64,000 bases of DNA from Tomitella gaofuii (GCF_014126825.1 NZ_CP059900.1:310001-374000); one strand, 5' to 3'; numbered from the stretch's first letter, positions 53,604 through 62,533 are shown. Notes: a model not told the origin generated them from the sequence alone. Translations and numbers: made by a program.

Positions 53604-54695
53604 ATGACGGAGGCCGACGGGCGCGCATCCCCGGGCGGCGCGCACGCGCGCGGCGGGCGGCCGCCGACGATGCGCGAGATCGCCGAACGCGCCGGGGTCC
53701 ACATCTCCACCGTCTCCCGCGTGCTGCGCCAGCGCGAGCCCGTCGACGGCTGGTCGCCGGCCGCGCAGCGTGTGCGCGAGATCGCGGACGAGCTGGGCTA
53801 CCGCCCCAACCCGTGGGCCGCCAGCCTGCGCACCCGCCGCACCACCACGATCGGCGCCGTCATGCCGAGGCTTACGGACGGCGTCGTCGCCACGATCTAC
53901 GGCGGCATCGAAGAGGCGGCACGCGCGGCCGGTTACTCCGTGCTGCTGTCCAGCCCGCCGGACGCCACCGCGGACCAGCGCGCCGCGATCGACCTGCTCA
54001 TCGGAAGGCAGGTCGATGGCCTGCTGTTGAGCAGCCTGCACAGTCCCGCAGCGGATTTCGTGGCGGAGCTCGGCGCGTCGGTGCCGATCGTCGCCGTCAA
54101 CCGGCATGCCGACGCGGGGCTGCCATCGGTGACCGGCGACGACCGGCACGGCGGCTACCTCGCCGGGCGGCACCTGATCGAGCGCGGGTACCGGCGGCCC
54201 GCGGTGATCGGCGGACCCGCACACGCCACGACGGGGCGCGACCGGGTCGACGGCTTCCTCGATGCGGTGGCCGAGGACGAGCTTGTGATCAGCCCGGACC
54301 GCATCCTGCACACGGGGTTCGACGTGCAGGGCGGCGTCGCCGCGGCGCACCGGCTGCTGGACGGGGAGGACCGGCCCGACGCGATCTTCGCCGCCAGCGA
54401 CTCCATCGCGCTCGGCGTGCTCGGCGTCGCCCGCGACCTGGGTCTGCGCATCCCCGACGAGTTGGGCCTGGTCGGTTACAACGACATCCCTGTCGCCGCG
54501 CAGCTCCCGGTGCCGTTGACGACGGTCGCCACGCCGGCGCGGCGGATCGGGTCCGCCGCCGTGCGCATGCTGCTGGAGCTCATCGGCGGCGCGCCGTGGC
54601 CGGAGTCCGATGATGACGGCGCCGGCGCGCTACGGGAACTGCTGCCCGTCACGCTCGCCGAGCGCGGCACCACCCGTCCGGCGGTGCGCGCGTGA
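53604..54695 (+). CDS. LacI-family transcriptional regulator
   Basis: A 363-residue LacI-type repressor. The N-terminal helix-turn-helix is PTMREIAERAGVHISTVSRVLRQ (about residues 20-43), followed by the hinge helix GYRPNPWAASLRTRRTTTIG. The rest is the periplasmic-binding-like ligand domain with GLLLSSLHSP, GDDRHGGYLAGRHLIERG and AASDSIALGVL. It is divergent from gcdH and overlaps the transporter gene (ATGA-type). It is expected to control gcdH, the CoA transferase and the transporter through the palindrome at 53475. Confidence 0.92.
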   Translation: MTEADGRASPGGAHARGGRPPTMREIAERAGVHISTVSRVLRQREPVDGWSPAAQRVREIADELGYRPNPWAASLRTRRTTTIGAVMPRLTDGVVATIYGGIEEAARAAGYSVLLSSPPDATADQRAAIDLLIGRQVDGLLLSSLHSPAADFVAELGASVPIVAVNRHADAGLPSVTGDDRHGGYLAGRHLIERGYRRPAVIGGPAHATTGRDRVDGFLDAVAEDELVISPDRILHTGFDVQGGVAAAHRLLDGEDRPDAIFAASDSIALGVLGVARDLGLRIPDELGLVGYNDIPVAAQLPVPLTTVATPARRIGSAAVRMLLELIGGAPWPESDDDGAGALRELLPVTLAERGTTRPAVRA

Positions 54696-55834
54696 GGGCT
54701 GCGCCCGGTCTCGACCGCTCCGCGGTCCCCGCGCTGCAGGCGTGCGCGGGGCTGGCCGCGGCGATGGGGGTCGGCCGCTTCGTCTACACCCCGTTGCTGC
54801 CGCTGATGGAGGAGCAGGCGCACGTCTCGGCGTCGGCGACGGCCTTCGTCGCCACCGCCAACTATCTCGGCTACTTCCTCGGCGCAGCCGTGCTCATCGT
54901 CCGTCCGGGCTGGTCGCGGTCGCGCACGGCGTTCCGGGGGTCGCTGGCCGTGCTCGTGGCCAGCGAAGCGGTGATGATCGCGGCGGTGAGCGTGCCGTTG
55001 TGGTCGGCGGCGCGGCTGGTGGCGGGCATCGCGAGCGCGTTCGTGTTCGTGTACTCGGCGAATGCGCTGGCCTCCCGGCCGTTCCCGGGGCTCGGGTACG
55101 CGGGCGTGGGCGTGGGCATCGCCGTGTCCGGGCTGGCGGTGACCCTGCTGCAGAACGTCCTCGGATGGCAGTCGCTGTGGCTGGTGGCCGCGGCGATGGG
55201 GTCCGCGTTCGCCGTGGGCGCCTGGGGGCTGGCGCCGGGCGCCCCGCCCGGTTCCGCGGAACGGCCGGGCGACGGCGACGGGCCGGTGCGCATCGAGCGG
55301 CCTACGCCGTCGCCGCGCAACACCTGGCTGCTCGCGAGCGGCTACTTCCTCGAAGGACTCGGCTACATCATCCTGGGCACGTTCCTGGTGGCGGCCGTCT
55401 CCGCCGACGGCCCGGAGTGGACCGGACCCGCGTCGTGGGTGCTCGTGGGCGCGGCGGCGGCGCCGTCGACGGCGCTGTGGGCGTCGGCGCGTCGGCGCTT
55501 CCGCACCGAGACGCTCCTCGCCGCGGCGCTCGCGCTGCAGGTGGCGTCGGCGCTGTTGCCGGCGCTGGTCGGAGGCACCGCGGCGGCGGCTGTCGCGGCG
55601 GTGTTGTTCGGCGGCACGTTCATGGGGATCGCCATGCTCGCGATGACGGCGGGGGTGGAGATGGGCGTGCCGCGCGCCGCCGCCGTGCTCACGGCCGGTT
55701 ACGCGGTGGGGCAGATCCTGGGGCCGCTCGTGGTCACGCCGCTGCTCGCGGGCGGGTACGACGCGGCCTTCGTCACGGCTGCGGGCGTGCTGGCGGTGGC
55801 GGCGCTGCTCGTCGCGGGCATCCGTCGACGCTGA
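54692..55834 (+). CDS. MFS transporter, YbfB/YjiJ family
   Basis: A 380-residue MFS-type membrane protein of the YbfB/YjiJ family. It shows LAAAMGVGRFVYTPLLPLMEEQAHVS at the N-terminus, the family hallmark, and about 12 transmembrane helices with a central charged loop (about residues 190-208). It is translated from a GTG overlapping the LacI stop. It could import glutarate or another acid used by gcdH, or export a product; the substrate is not known. Confidence 0.82.
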   Translation: MRAAPGLDRSAVPALQACAGLAAAMGVGRFVYTPLLPLMEEQAHVSASATAFVATANYLGYFLGAAVLIVRPGWSRSRTAFRGSLAVLVASEAVMIAAVSVPLWSAARLVAGIASAFVFVYSANALASRPFPGLGYAGVGVGIAVSGLAVTLLQNVLGWQSLWLVAAAMGSAFAVGAWGLAPGAPPGSAERPGDGDGPVRIERPTPSPRNTWLLASGYFLEGLGYIILGTFLVAAVSADGPEWTGPASWVLVGAAAAPSTALWASARRRFRTETLLAAALALQVASALLPALVGGTAAAAVAAVLFGGTFMGIAMLAMTAGVEMGVPRAAAVLTAGYAVGQILGPLVVTPLLAGGYDAAFVTAAGVLAVAALLVAGIRRR

Positions 55835-55885
55835 CCTTCGGGAGCCGGGCACCCGGAGTGGTGCGCAGATGCTCCGGGACCGGGT

Positions 55886-56146
55886 TCAGGCGAGGGCGAG
55901 AAAGAGCTTCTCGAGCTTCTCCTTGCCCTCCGCGGGCGGTACTCCGGTGGCCTGGCAATGTTCCAGGCCCGTCGCCACCAGGGCGTAACCGCCGCGGCTG
56001 ATGGCCTTGTTGACCGCGGCGAGCTGGGTGAGCACGTCCTCGCAGTCGGCGCCCTGCTCCATCATCGCGATGACCTTGCCCAGGTGCCCCTGCGCCTTCT
56101 TGAGGCGTGTGATCACCGGCGTGATCTCGTCGTTGTCGAGCTGCAT
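55886..56146 (-). CDS. CsoR/CstR-like repressor lacking the copper-binding His
   Basis: An 86-residue repressor of the CsoR/FrmR/CstR superfamily (all-helical DNA-binding dimer). The N-terminal segment ITRLKKAQGHLGKVIAMM carries the conserved DNA-contacting Arg and Lys. Cys35 and Cys64 are present, but the CsoR His (position 60) is Gly. A Cys/Cys pair without His is the CstR pattern, in which persulfides form a Cys-Cys trisulfide. It is co-transcribed with the DUF302 gene (1-base gap) and the operon carries an 18-bp palindrome upstream. Prediction: sulfur, not copper, sensing. Confidence 0.85.
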   Translation of the reverse strand: MQLDNDEITPVITRLKKAQGHLGKVIAMMEQGADCEDVLTQLAAVNKAISRGGYALVATGLEHCQATGVPPAEGKEKLEKLFLALA

Positions 56147-56147
56147 G

Positions 56148-56546
56148 TCAGCGCTCGGACACTGCGGTGAGCATGCGCGCGAGGAGTTCGCGGGCCTCGG
56201 TGGCGACATCCTTGAGCGCGTCCGTGCCGGTGAACTCGGGCATCACGTCGGGATCCATCGCCTCCACGAGCGTGGTTCCCCCGCCGGCATCGGAGACGAC
56301 GACGTTGCAGGGCAGCAGCGCCGCCACGCGCGGATCGGCCTCGAGCGCCCGATGGGCCAGCGGCGGACGGCACGCGCCCAGGATGATCTTGGGGGCGATG
56401 TCGACGTCGAGCTTGGCCTTGAGCGTGGCGGCGAGGTCGATCTCGGTGAGCACGCCGAACCCGACGTTCGCGAGTTCCTCGCGCACTGCGGCGACGGTCT
56501 GCTCGTAGGGCGCGTCGACGGTGGTGGTCAGGGTGAAATCAGACAT
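56148..56546 (-). CDS. DUF302 protein
   Basis: A 132-residue DUF302 protein, soluble, with no signal peptide. The family pattern is MSDFTLTTTVDAPYEQTVAAVREELANVGFGVLTEIDLAATLKAKL, then KIILGACRPPLAHRALEADPRVAALLPCNVVV. The two cysteines (CRPP and PCNV) are in the usual positions. DUF302 genes commonly neighbour sulfur- and metal-linked regulators; role unknown. It is first in the operon with the CstR-like gene. Confidence 0.88.
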   Translation of the reverse strand: MSDFTLTTTVDAPYEQTVAAVREELANVGFGVLTEIDLAATLKAKLDVDIAPKIILGACRPPLAHRALEADPRVAALLPCNVVVSDAGGGTTLVEAMDPDVMPEFTGTDALKDVATEARELLARMLTAVSER

Positions 56547-56577
56547 GGGGCGCTCCTTTCAGCGTGGCTATCCCGTG

Positions 56578-56595
56578 TAACCCCCCGGGGGGTTA
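56578..56595. promoter_or_regulatory. 18-bp perfect palindrome, CsoR/CstR-type operator
   Basis: TAACCCCCCGGGGGGTTA is a perfect inverted repeat 32 bp upstream of the DUF302 start. C/G-rich operators of this kind bind CsoR-superfamily repressors. The encoded repressor in the same operon is the likely ligand. Confidence 0.8.
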
Positions 56596-56631
56596 GGGTA
56601 TTCCCTCTGGCCGGTCTCCGTCTGCCGCTGT

Positions 56632-56695
56632 CGTCGAGTGGGGCTGTCCGGGGTGCGTATCCGCCGATCAGCACCCCGGACAGCCCCACTCGACG
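56632..56695. repeat. 64-nt hairpin element, copy 1
   Basis: Arms of 25 bp (56632-56656 and 56671-56695) are perfectly complementary around a 14-nt loop. It lies about 157 bp upstream of the endonuclease-like gene. The same element, 86% identical over 64 positions, follows that gene at 57739-57802. No run of T follows it, so it is not a classical terminator. Confidence 0.85.
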
Positions 56696-56851
56696 CGGGT
56701 GCGGGGGTCGGCCGCCCCAGTTGCATCGAGTCGGGTGCTGACGGGCGAACGTGCACTGGAATGCGTGCTGCTCGACGTGGCTGATGGTTGGTTGTCCACA
56801 GGGTGTGGATAGATGTGCCGCGGGCCGACCTTCTTCCGGAAGACTCGGGGC

Positions 56852-57724
56852 ATGGGGGAGATGATTGGGCCGTTCCGGGCCTCGGAAGCGGTGAGCAAGG
56901 GGTGGGTCAGCGAGCACTACGTGCGCACGAAATGCATCCGGCTGATGCCCGACGTCCACCTGCCGAAGGGGATGAGGCTCACGCCGCGGCGTAAGGCGAT
57001 GGCGGTGGCGACCTGGTCACGGAGACGGTTGACGCTGTGCGGGTTCTCTGCCGCGGCGATGTGGGGCACGAAGTGGATCGACGACTCCGAGCAGGCGGAG
57101 TGCGTCTCGGCCTGTCAGCTGCGCGCGCCGACGGGCGTCATCATCCGTCGCGACCGGCTCGGGCCAGGCGATGTCTGGCGAGAACGCGGCATACCCGTCA
57201 CGTCGCCAGTGCGCACGGCGTTCGACCTGGGGCGGAGGTTGCCGATGTCCCGGGCCGTCGCGGTGGTCGACGCGCTGTACCAGACCCGATTGCTGAGCAA
57301 GGCCGAGCTCGCGGATTACGCCGATGCGCATCCGAACATGCGTGGGATCCGGCAGCTGCGCACTGTCATCGCGCTTTCGGACGAGGGTGCGCAGTCGCCG
57401 CAGGAGACGCGGACGCGGCTCGTGATCCTCGACGCCGGCCTGCCGCGACCGTCGACACAAGTCAGCATCTTCGACGCGGCGAACCGGTTCGTGGCGCAGG
57501 TCGACCTGTGCTGGCCGCAGTGGTGGGTGGTGGTCGAGTACGACGGCGACGACCATCTGAACCGCAGGCGCCAGGCCAAGGACATGACGCGAGTGAATGC
57601 GCTGGGGGATCTCGGGTGGAGAGTGATCAAGGTGAAGGCCGAGCTGCTGGCGGATCCGCGGAAGCGCGCGATCGTGATCGAGCAGATCCGCGGGGCCCTG
57701 CGGCAGGCGGGGGCACCGGTGTGA
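56852..57724 (+). CDS. PD-(D/E)XK / DUF559-like endonuclease-domain protein
   Basis: A 290-residue protein. The C-terminal region has the Vsr/DUF559 pattern of a PD-(D/E)XK nuclease: VDLCWPQWWVVVEYDGDDH, then RVNALGDLGWRVIKVKAELL (Asp, Glu and His/Asp in place). The N-terminal half (residues ~20-160) is like the AbiEi-type winged-helix proteins fused to this domain in actinobacteria. It is flanked on both sides by matching hairpins, the downstream one starting 14 bases after its stop. Start is ATG 56852; ATG 56861 is possible. No partner toxin, methylase or transposase is adjacent. Confidence 0.8.
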   Translation: MGEMIGPFRASEAVSKGWVSEHYVRTKCIRLMPDVHLPKGMRLTPRRKAMAVATWSRRRLTLCGFSAAAMWGTKWIDDSEQAECVSACQLRAPTGVIIRRDRLGPGDVWRERGIPVTSPVRTAFDLGRRLPMSRAVAVVDALYQTRLLSKAELADYADAHPNMRGIRQLRTVIALSDEGAQSPQETRTRLVILDAGLPRPSTQVSIFDAANRFVAQVDLCWPQWWVVVEYDGDDHLNRRRQAKDMTRVNALGDLGWRVIKVKAELLADPRKRAIVIEQIRGALRQAGAPV

Positions 57725-57738
57725 AATGGGGCCACCGA

Positions 57739-57802
57739 CGCCGAGTGGGGCTGTTCCGGGTGCGAATCCGGTGATCGGCACCCCGGACGGCCCCACTCGG
57801 CG
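57739..57802. repeat. 64-nt hairpin element, copy 2
   Basis: Arms at 57739-57763 and 57778-57802 (22 standard pairs, two G-T pairs and one mismatch) around a 14-nt loop. Compared with copy 1, 55 of 64 positions are identical, and the loops share GxATCCGxxGATCx. It stands 14 bp downstream of the endonuclease stop and 25 bp before the convergent copA end. Confidence 0.8.
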
Positions 57803-57827
57803 AGCTGGAGGGCGGTGAGCGCGCCCG

Positions 57828-60101
57828 CTACGCCCCGGCGAACCTCCGCAGCCGCAGCGAGTTGCCCACCACGAACACGCTGGAGAACGCCATGGCGGCG
57901 CCGGCGATCATCGGGTTGAGCAGCCCCAGCGCGGCCAGCGGGATCGCCGCCGTGTTGTACCCGAACGCCCAGAACAGGTTGCCCTTGATGGTGCTGAGCG
58001 TGCGCCGGGAGAGTCGGATGGCGTCGGCGGCGCTGCGCAGGTCGCCGCGCACCAGGGTGATGTCGGCGGCCTCGATGGCCACGTCGGTGCCGGTGCCCAT
58101 CGCCAGTCCCAGGTCGGCCTGGGCGAGGGCGGCCGCGTCGTTGACCCCGTCGCCCACCATGGCCACGACCTTGCCCTCGGACTGCAGGCGTGCCACCACG
58201 TCCACCTTGTCGGCGGGCATGACCTCGGCGAACACCTGCTCGATGCCCACCTCGCGTGCTATCTGCTCGGCCACGGCCCGGTTGTCACCGGTGAGCAGCA
58301 CGGGGGTGAGGCCCAGGCCGCGGAGCCGTGCGATGGCCTCGGCGCTGGTGGGCTTGACCTTGTCGGCCACGGACACCAGCCCCAGCACCCGCCCGTCGGC
58401 GGCGACGGCGACGACGCTGCGCCCCTGGCCTTCGAGCTCCCGCTTGCGGGCGGCGAGATCGTCGGGCAGGTGCTGCGACCAGTCGGCCAGCAGGGTGTCG
58501 CGCCCCACCACCACGGCGGATCCGTTGACGACGCCCTGCACGCCCTTGCCCTCGACGTTCGCGAACGACTCGACTCCCGGCAGCGGGCCCGCCTCGGCGG
58601 CCGCACCGTCGGCGATCGCCCGGGCGATGGGGTGCCCGGACGCGTTCTCCACGGCCCCGGCCAGGCGTAGCAGTTCGCCCCGGTCGACCCCGTCGGCCGG
58701 CACGACGTCGGCCAGGCTCATGGCCCCGGTCGTGACGGTGCCGGTCTTGTCCAGCACGATCGTGTCGACGCCCCGTGCGGATTCGAGGATCTCCGGCCCC
58801 TTGATGAGCACGCCCATCTGCGCGCCACGGCCGGTGCCCACCAGCAGTGCCGTGGGGGTCGCAAGGCCCAGCGCGCACGGGCACGCGATGATGAGCACTG
58901 CGACGGCGGCCGTGAATGCGGCCGTCGCTCCGCCGCCGGTCGCGAACCATACGATGAGCGTGACGACGGCGATCGCGATGACGATGGGCACGAAGATCGA
59001 CGCGACTTTGTCGGCCAGGCGCTGCACCTCGGCCTTGCCTGACTGCGCATCTTCGACCAGCGTGGCCATCTGCGCCAGTTGGGTGTCGGAGCCGACGCGC
59101 GTGGCACGCACCCGCAGCAGACCGCCGGCGTTGACGGTGGCGCCGGTGACGGCGTCGCCCTCGCTCACTTCGACGGGCACGGACTCGCCGGTGAGCATCG
59201 ACATGTCCACGGCCGAGCTGCCGGAGACGACGAGCCCGTCGGTGGCGATCTTCTCGCCAGGACGCACCAGGAACTCCTCGCCCACGGCCAGGGTCCCGAC
59301 GGGGATCCGGGTCTCGACGCCGTCGCGGAGCACGCCGACGTCCTTGGCGCCCATGTCGAGCAGCGCCCGCAGCGCCCCGCCCGCACGGTGCTTGGCGCGC
59401 TTCTCGAAGTAGCGCCCGGCCAGCACGAACATCGTCACGCCGGCGGCCACCTCGAGATAGATGTTGCCGGCCCCGTCGCCGGCGCTCGCGGTGAAGGTGA
59501 AACCGTGCCGCATGCCGTTCATGCCGGCGGTGCCGAAGAACAGCGCGTACAGCGACCAGACGAATGCGGCGAGCGTGCCCACCGACACCAGCGTGTCCAT
59601 GGTGGCGGCACCGTGCCGCAGGTTGGTCCACGCCGCCTTGTGGAACGGATACGCCGACCACACGATGACCGGCGCGGCGAGGGTGAGCGACAGCCACTGC
59701 CAGTTGTCGAACTGCAGCGGCGGGATCATCGCCAGCGCGATCACCGGCACCGACAGCACGACGGAGCCGATGAGCCGCTGGCGCAGCGTGATCAGTTCCC
59801 GGTCTTCGGGCTCCTCGGCCGGCCCATCGGAAGGGGCCTCCCGCTCCGGTTCGGCGGGCTTGGGGAGTTCCGCGGTGTAGCCGGTCTTTTCGACGACGCG
59901 GATGAGCTCCTGAGGGTCGAACCCCTCGGGCATGGTGACCTTGGCCTTCTCGGTGGCGTAGTTGACCGAGGCCTCGATGCCGTCGAGCCTGCCCAGCTTC
60001 TTTTCGATCCGCATCGCGCACGACGCGCAGGTCATGCCGCCGATGTCGAGGTCGATCCCGACGCGGGGCGCGTCGTCCTGCGTCGTTTCCGGCGCGGTCA
60101 T
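57828..60101 (-). CDS. copA: copper-translocating P-type ATPase
   Basis: A 757-residue P1B-type ATPase that exports Cu+ from the cytoplasm. It has one N-terminal heavy-metal domain with GMTCASC (about residues 22-28), eight transmembrane helices, the actuator TGES, the membrane CPC motif (ACPCALG, about 407), the phosphorylation motif DKTGTVTTG (about 450), the HP motif of P1B enzymes (SGHP), GDGVNDA (about 650) and the C-terminal helices. The ATG at 60101 has GAAAGG upstream. The stop is close to and convergent with the hairpin-flanked endonuclease unit. It follows copZ on the same strand. Confidence 0.95.
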   Translation of the reverse strand: MTAPETTQDDAPRVGIDLDIGGMTCASCAMRIEKKLGRLDGIEASVNYATEKAKVTMPEGFDPQELIRVVEKTGYTAELPKPAEPEREAPSDGPAEEPEDRELITLRQRLIGSVVLSVPVIALAMIPPLQFDNWQWLSLTLAAPVIVWSAYPFHKAAWTNLRHGAATMDTLVSVGTLAAFVWSLYALFFGTAGMNGMRHGFTFTASAGDGAGNIYLEVAAGVTMFVLAGRYFEKRAKHRAGGALRALLDMGAKDVGVLRDGVETRIPVGTLAVGEEFLVRPGEKIATDGLVVSGSSAVDMSMLTGESVPVEVSEGDAVTGATVNAGGLLRVRATRVGSDTQLAQMATLVEDAQSGKAEVQRLADKVASIFVPIVIAIAVVTLIVWFATGGGATAAFTAAVAVLIIACPCALGLATPTALLVGTGRGAQMGVLIKGPEILESARGVDTIVLDKTGTVTTGAMSLADVVPADGVDRGELLRLAGAVENASGHPIARAIADGAAAEAGPLPGVESFANVEGKGVQGVVNGSAVVVGRDTLLADWSQHLPDDLAARKRELEGQGRSVVAVAADGRVLGLVSVADKVKPTSAEAIARLRGLGLTPVLLTGDNRAVAEQIAREVGIEQVFAEVMPADKVDVVARLQSEGKVVAMVGDGVNDAAALAQADLGLAMGTGTDVAIEAADITLVRGDLRSAADAIRLSRRTLSTIKGNLFWAFGYNTAAIPLAALGLLNPMIAGAAMAFSSVFVVGNSLRLRRFAGA

Positions 60102-60145
60102 GTCGTGCCTTTCGTCGCGGCGCGGCGCGGTGCCGCGCCCGGGGA

Positions 60146-60355
60146 TTACTTGCGGCTGGCCTGGTAGCCGGCCTCGTCGACGGCCGCGATCACCGCGGCG
60201 TCGTCCACCGGCTGCTCGGACGAGACGACCAGCGTGCCGTCCTGCGCGCTGACGGCGACGACCTCGACGCCGGGGAGGGCCTCGACCTCTTCGCGTACGG
60301 CGCCCTCGCAGTGGCCGCAGGACATTCCGGTCACGGCGTATTCGGTGGTGCTCAT
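60146..60355 (-). CDS. copZ: copper chaperone CopZ
   Basis: A 69-residue heavy-metal-associated domain protein with the Cu-binding motif GMSCGHC (residues 10-16). It delivers Cu+ to the ATPase. It lies 44 bases upstream of copA in the same operon, and the operon promoter with two operator-like palindromes is immediately upstream. Confidence 0.94.
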   Translation of the reverse strand: MSTTEYAVTGMSCGHCEGAVREEVEALPGVEVVAVSAQDGTLVVSSEQPVDDAAVIAAVDEAGYQASRK

Positions 60356-60401
60356 TGCGCGTTCCTCTCGTCGTTCGTCGGGCGTTTCCCTGACTCCGTT
60401 C

Positions 60402-60452
60402 TACCCCTAGGGGGTATGTCGACAACATACCTACCGGGGGTATATGGGTCAA
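60402..60452 (-). promoter_or_regulatory. copZ-copA promoter with two C/G-rich operators
   Basis: On the minus strand TTGACC (60452-60447) and TATGTT (60429-60424) form a -35/-10 pair with a 17-bp spacer. The palindrome ATACCTACCGGGGGTAT (60427-60443) fills the spacer, and TACCCCTAGGGGGTA (60402-60416) lies just downstream of the -10. Both fit CsoR/RicR-type copper-repressor sites. Confidence 0.7.
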
Positions 60453-60596
60453 GCGTGACCACGCCGGGACGTCGCTCCCAGGGAATTGCCAGCTTCCGTC
60501 CAGCCCGGGTGGAGGTTCGTGCACTTCACTGGAGCACTGTCACCGCCCGGCGGGGCACAGCGCCCCGCGACGCGCACCGAACCGACGAGGAGGGTC

Positions 60597-61397
60597 ATGT
60601 CCGGGTACCAGAGCCTGCGTGTGTTCAACCGGTACGAGATCAAGTACCTGGTGGACGAGAGCGACGTCCCCCGGCTGCGCGAGGAGCTCGATGTCCGGCT
60701 CGACGCGGATCCGTACTCCGGCCGCGGCGGATATCCCGTCGCCTCGCTCTATTACGACACGGCGGACCTGCGCTTCTACTGGGAGAAGATCGAGGGTCTG
60801 CGGTTCCGGCGCAAACTCCGGTTACGCCTGTACGGCAATCCCGACGAATGCGACGACGCGACGACGACGCACGTGGAGATCAAGCAGCGGGTCAACCGGG
60901 TGACGCAGAAGCGCAGGCTGCCGCTGCCGTACGCGGATGCGCTCGCGTGGTTGGACGGCGGCGTGCGCCCCGGGCACGACCCGGGCGACAGGGCGTTCGT
61001 CGACGAGGTGTCCACATTCGTCGGCAACCTCGACCTGCGACCCATCGCCACCACCTCCTACCTGCGCGAGGCCTACCTGGGGCGCGAGGCCGACGCGGGC
61101 CTGCGCGTGACCATCGACCACCGGGTGCGGGGGCGTGACCGGGACTTCCGGTTCGGCCCCGGCTACAGCGCGTCCGACGACCGGCGGACTGTCCCGCCGG
61201 GTGCCGCGGTGGTGGAGATCAAGGCCAACGAACGTATCCCGTACTGGATGGCGGATCTCTCGGCCCGCCTGGACATGTCGGTGGTCCGGATGTCCAAGTA
61301 CTGCCGGACCATCGAGGCCTTCGAGCTTGCGCCGCGCTCCCGGATCGGCATGCCGGAGGCCGCGGTCCGCCGCGACACGGCCCCGAGCGCGACCTGA
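60597..61397 (+). CDS. VTC domain polyphosphate polymerase-like protein
   Basis: A 266-residue VTC-domain protein. Conserved basic/acidic motifs of the polyphosphate polymerase tunnel are RYEIKYLVDE, RRKLRLRLYG, HVEIKQRVNRVTQKRR and VVEIKANERIPYWM. It may synthesise polyphosphate or a similar polymer at the membrane with its DUF4956 and CotH partners. The ATG at 60597 has GAGGAGG upstream. First gene of a three-gene operon: 66 bp, then DUF4956, then CotH with overlap. Confidence 0.88.
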   Translation: MSGYQSLRVFNRYEIKYLVDESDVPRLREELDVRLDADPYSGRGGYPVASLYYDTADLRFYWEKIEGLRFRRKLRLRLYGNPDECDDATTTHVEIKQRVNRVTQKRRLPLPYADALAWLDGGVRPGHDPGDRAFVDEVSTFVGNLDLRPIATTSYLREAYLGREADAGLRVTIDHRVRGRDRDFRFGPGYSASDDRRTVPPGAAVVEIKANERIPYWMADLSARLDMSVVRMSKYCRTIEAFELAPRSRIGMPEAAVRRDTAPSAT

Positions 61398-61463
61398 TCC
61401 TGCGGGCGCCGACGGAACCCGGCGCCGCGCACCGCACACGACAACTACGACGACGGAAGACTT

Positions 61464-62141
61464 ATGAATTTCGACATTCAGGACCTCAGCGGGACCTTCA
61501 CCGTATGGGACATCGTGATGGCGCTCTCGCTGTCCTTCGTGCTCTCGGCGGTGGTCGCGTGGGTGTACCGCAAGACGCACAAGAACGTCTCCTACAGCCA
61601 GTCCTATGTGCAGACGCTGGTGCTGTGCGGCATGGTGATCGCGCTGATCATGCTGGTGGTGGGTTCCAACATCGCGCGGGCCTTCGCCCTGGTGGGCGCG
61701 CTGTCTGTGATCCGGTTCCGCAACGCCGTCAAGGAGACCCGCGACGTGGGGTTCATCTTCTTGGTGATGGCGATCGGCATGACCACGGGGACCCGCTTCT
61801 ACCTCCTGGCGATCGCCGCGACGGCGGCCATCTGCCTGGTGCTGCTGTTGATGCACCGGTTCAGCTGGTTCTCCCTGGACGTGCAGCGCCAGGTGGTGAA
61901 GGTGCAGGTGCCGCCGGACGCCGAGTTCACCGCGCGCGTGGAGGACGTGCTGGTGCGCAACTGCTCCGAGTTCGAGCTGGTGTCCACGGAATCCGTGCGC
62001 TCGGGGGCGCTCACCGAACTGTATTACACGGCCCGGCTGAAGAAGGGACACGCTCCGGCAGACCTGATCGAGGAGCTGTCCCAGGTGAACACGGGTCAGC
62101 GGGTGACGGTTCTGACCGGGTACGACCAGACGGACGTGTGA
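61464..62141 (+). CDS. DUF4956 membrane protein
   Basis: A 225-residue protein with about four N-terminal transmembrane helices (VMALSLSFVLSAVVAWVY, TLVLCGMVIALIMLVVGSN, VGFIFLVMAIGMTTGT, LAIAATAAICLVLLLM). The conserved cytoplasmic NIARAFALVGALSVIRFRNAVKETRD motif lies between helices, and a soluble C-terminal domain follows. DUF4956 usually travels with VTC-domain and CotH genes, as here. Function unknown. Its stop overlaps the CotH start (TGATG). Confidence 0.88.
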   Translation: MNFDIQDLSGTFTVWDIVMALSLSFVLSAVVAWVYRKTHKNVSYSQSYVQTLVLCGMVIALIMLVVGSNIARAFALVGALSVIRFRNAVKETRDVGFIFLVMAIGMTTGTRFYLLAIAATAAICLVLLLMHRFSWFSLDVQRQVVKVQVPPDAEFTARVEDVLVRNCSEFELVSTESVRSGALTELYYTARLKKGHAPADLIEELSQVNTGQRVTVLTGYDQTDV

Positions 62142-62460
62142 TGGGGCCGGGCGATCCTATGGGCCACGAGGCGGCGCCGCGCCCGTCGCCGGTGCGCCGG
62201 CTGATCCGCCGGATCCCGCCGCGGCTGCGCATCAACTGGAAGTTGCCGGCGGCGCTGGCGGGGTTCGTCGTGGTGGCAGCCCTGGTGTTCGGCGGCGTCC
62301 GTGTGAGCCCGATGATCACCGGTGACCCGACCGTGATCGCCGCGCAGATCACGCAGAACATCGAGGGCGCCGAGGACCTGTTCGATGATGAACAGGACCA
62401 CGCCGTGGATGTGCGCATCCCGGACGCGGAGTATGCGCGCATGGTGGACTCGTATGCGAG
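62141..62460 (+). pseudogene. CotH-kinase family protein, 5' part, split by an insertion sequence
   Basis: The frame begins at ATG 62141 overlapping the DUF4956 stop. It encodes a basic N-terminus, one transmembrane helix (LAGFVVVAALVFGGVRV, about residues 42-58) and ENLFDD-type sequence leading to the CotH region DHAVDVRIPDAEYARMVDSYA. The insertion at 62461 adds a few residues and a stop. The continuation RYVDDGEKKWVSATVTIDG resumes after the element at 63874. CotH-like kinases phosphorylate Ser/Thr or act with VTC partners. The gene is inactivated as assembled. Confidence 0.88.
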
Positions 62461-62520
62461 GTGCCTCACGTAAAAGTGAGCGCGAAGCGGGTGGCCGGTG
62501 CCTCACGCAGTGTGAGCGCG
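62461..62520. repeat. left end, two tandem copies of the IS terminal repeat
   Basis: Copies at 62461-62484 and 62498-62520, 37 bp apart. Both begin GTGCCTCACG and end GTGAGCGCG. The outer copy starts directly at the CotH junction. Confidence 0.85.
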
Positions 62521-62533
62521 TGGGAGGCTTGCG

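Noticed and set aside
56632-56695. Hairpin copies as ordinary rho-independent terminators
   Set aside because: No T-run follows, copy 1 lies far upstream of a gene rather than after one, and the arms and loop are far longer than usual.
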